A stretch of 24,531 nucleotides of DNA from a virus: the IMG/VR virus record IMGVR_UViG_3300048030_000040, positions 1 through 24,531 of that record, one strand, 5' to 3'. Shown piece after piece: positions 21,750-24,531 of this stretch. The notes beneath the pieces were generated by a model. The model was not told the origin of the DNA. It did no database searches and saw only the letters and a list, made by a program, of their open reading frames with translations. Every line of letters begins with the position of its first letter. The stretch's first letter is position 1. The translations under genes were made by a program, and so were the position numbers.

Positions 21750-24531
21750 ATGGCAGATAATAAATTAATTAGCGATGCCCTTGGCACAAGCTTTTCTTTC
21801 AACGCACCTTCCCAAAGTTCTACATCTTACACCGATTTACATGGTGTTGATTTGCTCACTAATCAGGATGCAATTAAAGATGTGCGAGATTATTATTCCG
21901 CGCAAGGCGTTACGTTTGAAAACTATGCTGACATGTGGGACAAATTCTATGGTGATAGACGATGGAATGACGTTAATACTCTAGGTGCGGCTGGTGCTTT
22001 AGTCGAAAGTACATTAGCTGGTGATGATCGTGACCGCCTAGCTAGACTATCAAAGATATGGGCAAATGCGCCGCAACGAGGTACGACACTAGACCGTGTT
22101 TGGGACTATGGTAAGGCCGCTATTCTTGATCCGACAAACCTTATTCCTGTTGCTGGGCAAGTTACAAAAGCAAAAACTGCCTTTAACCTCGCCCGTGCTG
22201 GCGGTAAAACTCTTCAACAATCTCAAAAAGCTGCCCGTACTGCTGGTGCTTTGCAAGCTGGTAAACAAGAGGCGATTATAGGTGGTGCTGTTGGTGGTGG
22301 TCTTGACGCAATGCAGCAAGCCACAGAGATACAGCAAGGCGTATCAGATGGTTTTGATGTTGGTCGATTTGCTGGCTCTGTTGCTCTTGATAGTGCCTTG
22401 TCTGGTGCGGCTGGGACAGCCTTAGACACATTTGGGACAAGCCAAGTTGGTAGAAGCTTGCCAGTTCTTAATCGGTTCTTGGGTGGCGATTATGCAGACG
22501 ATGTAGCTAGTTGGCAAAAGAACACTACGCTTGGTCAAAGTTTAACGACAAGAACACAATCCTTGGCGCGTGAGCGTGATGCTTTAGATGCTCAATTAGC
22601 AGACGAAAGTTTAGACATTGATCGTGATGTTGTTAAAGAACAGATCGAAACAATTGATATGGAGCTTTCGGACATCGAAGCTGATGGTACATTAGTCGAT
22701 GATCTAAATACAAAGCTAGACGACTTAGCAAAACAGCTACAAGACGGGCAAAAGAATGGTGTTGATATTGCTCCTATTCGTACCGAATACAATAAAACAC
22801 TAGACGAATTACAAACAACTACGGCTAAGAAACGGTTGCCACCTCGCGCACGTACAACTGAAGAAGTACGAGAAGGTGGTACATTTCCTGGTGAAAGAAC
22901 ACCAGAATTTAGAAGTGCTAGAACAACAGAGCCAGAAGCCGAAGTTAAGGCAGATGCAGAGGGTGATACAGATACACCAGAGTTTACAAGTACCCGTACT
23001 AGTGAAGACGTAGATACAGTCGAAAGTGGTAAAGTAAGAGTTGACGACACTGGCGATGCTGAAGTTGCTGAACTACCTGATTTTAAACCATCTCAATCAT
23101 TTAAAGATACTTTGCCTCAATTGCTAGAAGCAAACAAAGACATCATAACCACCCAAGAGGTTAAAGCTTTAATAGCCGAAAATAAAATACGGCTTACACC
23201 AGCAACAGGACAAATAGCTAAGAAGGGAATGGATGATCTGCAAAAGATCATTGATGAACGTCGTAACACAGCGGTTGTTTCAGAGGATGATGTTAAGGAC
23301 GCGACCAAGGATGCGCTAAGTACAGAGGCATCAAAAACAGAAGGTGACGCAGCCGAGAAAGCACCAATAAATGAGGAACTAGAAGAAAACCCACGTATTC
23401 AAAGAATTGAAAGTGATACCGACGACAGGGTTAGAGAGCTTATGAAAGCGGCTGAAGGTTTAGACGGTGATCCGATTGTAGCTATCCAATCTCGATTGTT
23501 AAAAACTGAAGCTTTTTCTAATTTTGATACACCAAATGTTAGAGAGCGTTTGTATAACTTGGCAATTGCTAGAGCAAATGCACAAGAAGCACCGAGAGAT
23601 ATAGGCTCTCCTACAAGCGACCCAAAGATTGCAGCGCAACTAAAGCAGTTACGAAAAGATAAAGCCGCTGGTAAAATTACAACCAAACAATTCAATGAAC
23701 TAAACCGTCGATTGCGTCCTGAGTTTGGGCGCAAGGCTGACCGTACCCAAGTATCAATGGATCGTCTTGAGGATGTGCCACCATTCGTTACAGATATGGA
23801 GACAGGACGCTTAGTAAAAAATCCTGATTTTGTAGAAGCAGATCAAGGTGTATCAAGCGCACTCAAGGGCAGTAAAAATATTGGTGGTGGTAACTTTGCT
23901 ACCGATGCAACTGGTACTAGACCGCCAGAGTTTGCCAAGTCTACAGTAAAGATCCAAGCTGAGAAGGATGCTAAAAGTGATCAGGGTAAACTATACTATG
24001 GTTATACTTCTTTCGTAGGTGATAGACATGCGGATGGTGTGACTTCAAGAGAAGACGGTTCAATAACGGCATACTATGTACCTGTTACTGGCAAATCATT
24101 TAAAAATCTAAACACTGCCCTCAAAGCTATGCAAGATCAGGGCATTAATACAAATGCTGAATACTCTTTACTGCAAGGTGAAGACGCTCCGATCTTTACT
24201 GACACACAGTTCACAAATGAAAAGAAATCTCTAGTCAGTCAACTTGAGAAAAAATTAATTACCAAAGAACAATTCAATGCAAAAGTTCAGCGACTAGAAG
24301 AACGCGCAGAAAACGCAATGGTCACGCCTACAAAGATAGATGTAGTGGGGCGGGATGGTAAAATAATTGAAAGAGTTAAGGCGGGTATACCCAACACTCG
24401 TGGGAATAAAGTTATTGCGGCTATCCCTCGCAAAGAGTTCGATGGTTCTGGTCGTGTAATTTTATCGAAAGTGTTGACCAAAAGACAAGTTGACAGTGGT
24501 AAAAGCGCAGAGGCATTGATCGGCAATGAGA
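21750..24531 (+). CDS. Large internal virion protein (T7 gp16 position), partial
   Basis: ATG preceded by TGGAGT; the frame stays open for 927 codons to the window end, so the 3' end is missing. The N-terminus (about 1-110) is soluble; about 105-230 is Gly/Ala-rich and mildly hydrophobic with G-G-A-V-G-G-G-L, suggesting a membrane-active segment. An acidic, disordered region at about 370-440 carries T-P-E-F-(R/T)-S-(A/T)-R-T-(T/S)-E twice. Two SHOCT-like segments lie at about 631-655 and 828-850. The size and last place in the group fit the largest ejection protein. No lytic transglycosylase motif is seen in the visible part. Confidence 0.85.
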   Translation, partial: MADNKLISDALGTSFSFNAPSQSSTSYTDLHGVDLLTNQDAIKDVRDYYSAQGVTFENYADMWDKFYGDRRWNDVNTLGAAGALVESTLAGDDRDRLARLSKIWANAPQRGTTLDRVWDYGKAAILDPTNLIPVAGQVTKAKTAFNLARAGGKTLQQSQKAARTAGALQAGKQEAIIGGAVGGGLDAMQQATEIQQGVSDGFDVGRFAGSVALDSALSGAAGTALDTFGTSQVGRSLPVLNRFLGGDYADDVASWQKNTTLGQSLTTRTQSLARERDALDAQLADESLDIDRDVVKEQIETIDMELSDIEADGTLVDDLNTKLDDLAKQLQDGQKNGVDIAPIRTEYNKTLDELQTTTAKKRLPPRARTTEEVREGGTFPGERTPEFRSARTTEPEAEVKADAEGDTDTPEFTSTRTSEDVDTVESGKVRVDDTGDAEVAELPDFKPSQSFKDTLPQLLEANKDIITTQEVKALIAENKIRLTPATGQIAKKGMDDLQKIIDERRNTAVVSEDDVKDATKDALSTEASKTEGDAAEKAPINEELEENPRIQRIESDTDDRVRELMKAAEGLDGDPIVAIQSRLLKTEAFSNFDTPNVRERLYNLAIARANAQEAPRDIGSPTSDPKIAAQLKQLRKDKAAGKITTKQFNELNRRLRPEFGRKADRTQVSMDRLEDVPPFVTDMETGRLVKNPDFVEADQGVSSALKGSKNIGGGNFATDATGTRPPEFAKSTVKIQAEKDAKSDQGKLYYGYTSFVGDRHADGVTSREDGSITAYYVPVTGKSFKNLNTALKAMQDQGINTNAEYSLLQGEDAPIFTDTQFTNEKKSLVSQLEKKLITKEQFNAKVQRLEERAENAMVTPTKIDVVGRDGKIIERVKAGIPNTRGNKVIAAIPRKEFDGSGRVILSKVLTKRQVDSGKSAEALIGNE

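Overview
The window is a contiguous block of virion genes from a tailed phage, or a prophage or metagenomic copy of one. All genes lie on the + strand, are packed with 1-20 bp overlaps or very short gaps, and mostly have good ribosome binding sites. I see no tRNA, rRNA, CRISPR array or insertion sequence. Gene content and order indicate a short-tailed, broadly T7-like podovirus: scaffold, major capsid protein, terminator, small tail adaptor, tail hub/nozzle, fibre-like protein, a small protein in the slot of T7 gene 13, then three large helical proteins in the slots of T7 genes 14, 15 and 16. The capsid protein itself looks more like the phage SU10 type than T7 gp10. AT-leaning composition, 2-oxoglutarate oxygenases, a plastocyanin-like domain in a tail protein and lysine-rich mini-proteins all suggest a marine phage. 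The host cannot be deduced. Portal, terminase, polymerases and lysis enzymes are outside the window.

Layout. Positions 7-4687 hold four tail/fibre-type proteins: a fibre N-terminal-like protein, a small coiled-coil protein, a beta-propeller-like protein with a cupredoxin-like domain, and a glycine-rich adhesin-like protein. They are followed by a tail assembly chaperone-like protein (4698) and an 80-residue unknown. Positions 5212-6440 hold two overlapping, dissimilar 2-oxoglutarate/Fe(II) oxygenases. Positions 6476-7368 hold four very basic mini-proteins and a single-pass membrane protein; the last mini-protein uses a GTG start and overlaps its neighbour. Positions 7371-9968 are a small unknown, scaffold and capsid. 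A UUCG-loop terminator follows the capsid gene. Positions 10081-14011 carry a small unknown, the adaptor, the hub/nozzle and a modular fibre-like protein. Positions 14004-18028 carry a calcium-loop protein, a small paralogue of its N-terminus, an HlyC-like acyltransferase-fold protein and a remarkable 600-residue repeat protein. Positions 18040 to the end carry the putative ejection proteins, the last cut by the window edge.

Regulation. A motif, GGGACGA(C/T), preceded by an AT-rich stretch, recurs at five transcription-unit boundaries (about 6427, 8651, 10019, 15502 and 21690) and is a good candidate for a phage RNA polymerase promoter family. At four of the five, the sequence immediately downstream can fold into a 5' hairpin. 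The capsid leader (8651-8766) can fold into a long multi-part stem. The most novel items are this promoter/leader system, the HlyC-like protein whose catalytic histidine position is tyrosine, and the 12-copy DNNPN repeat protein with its hexanucleotide tracts.
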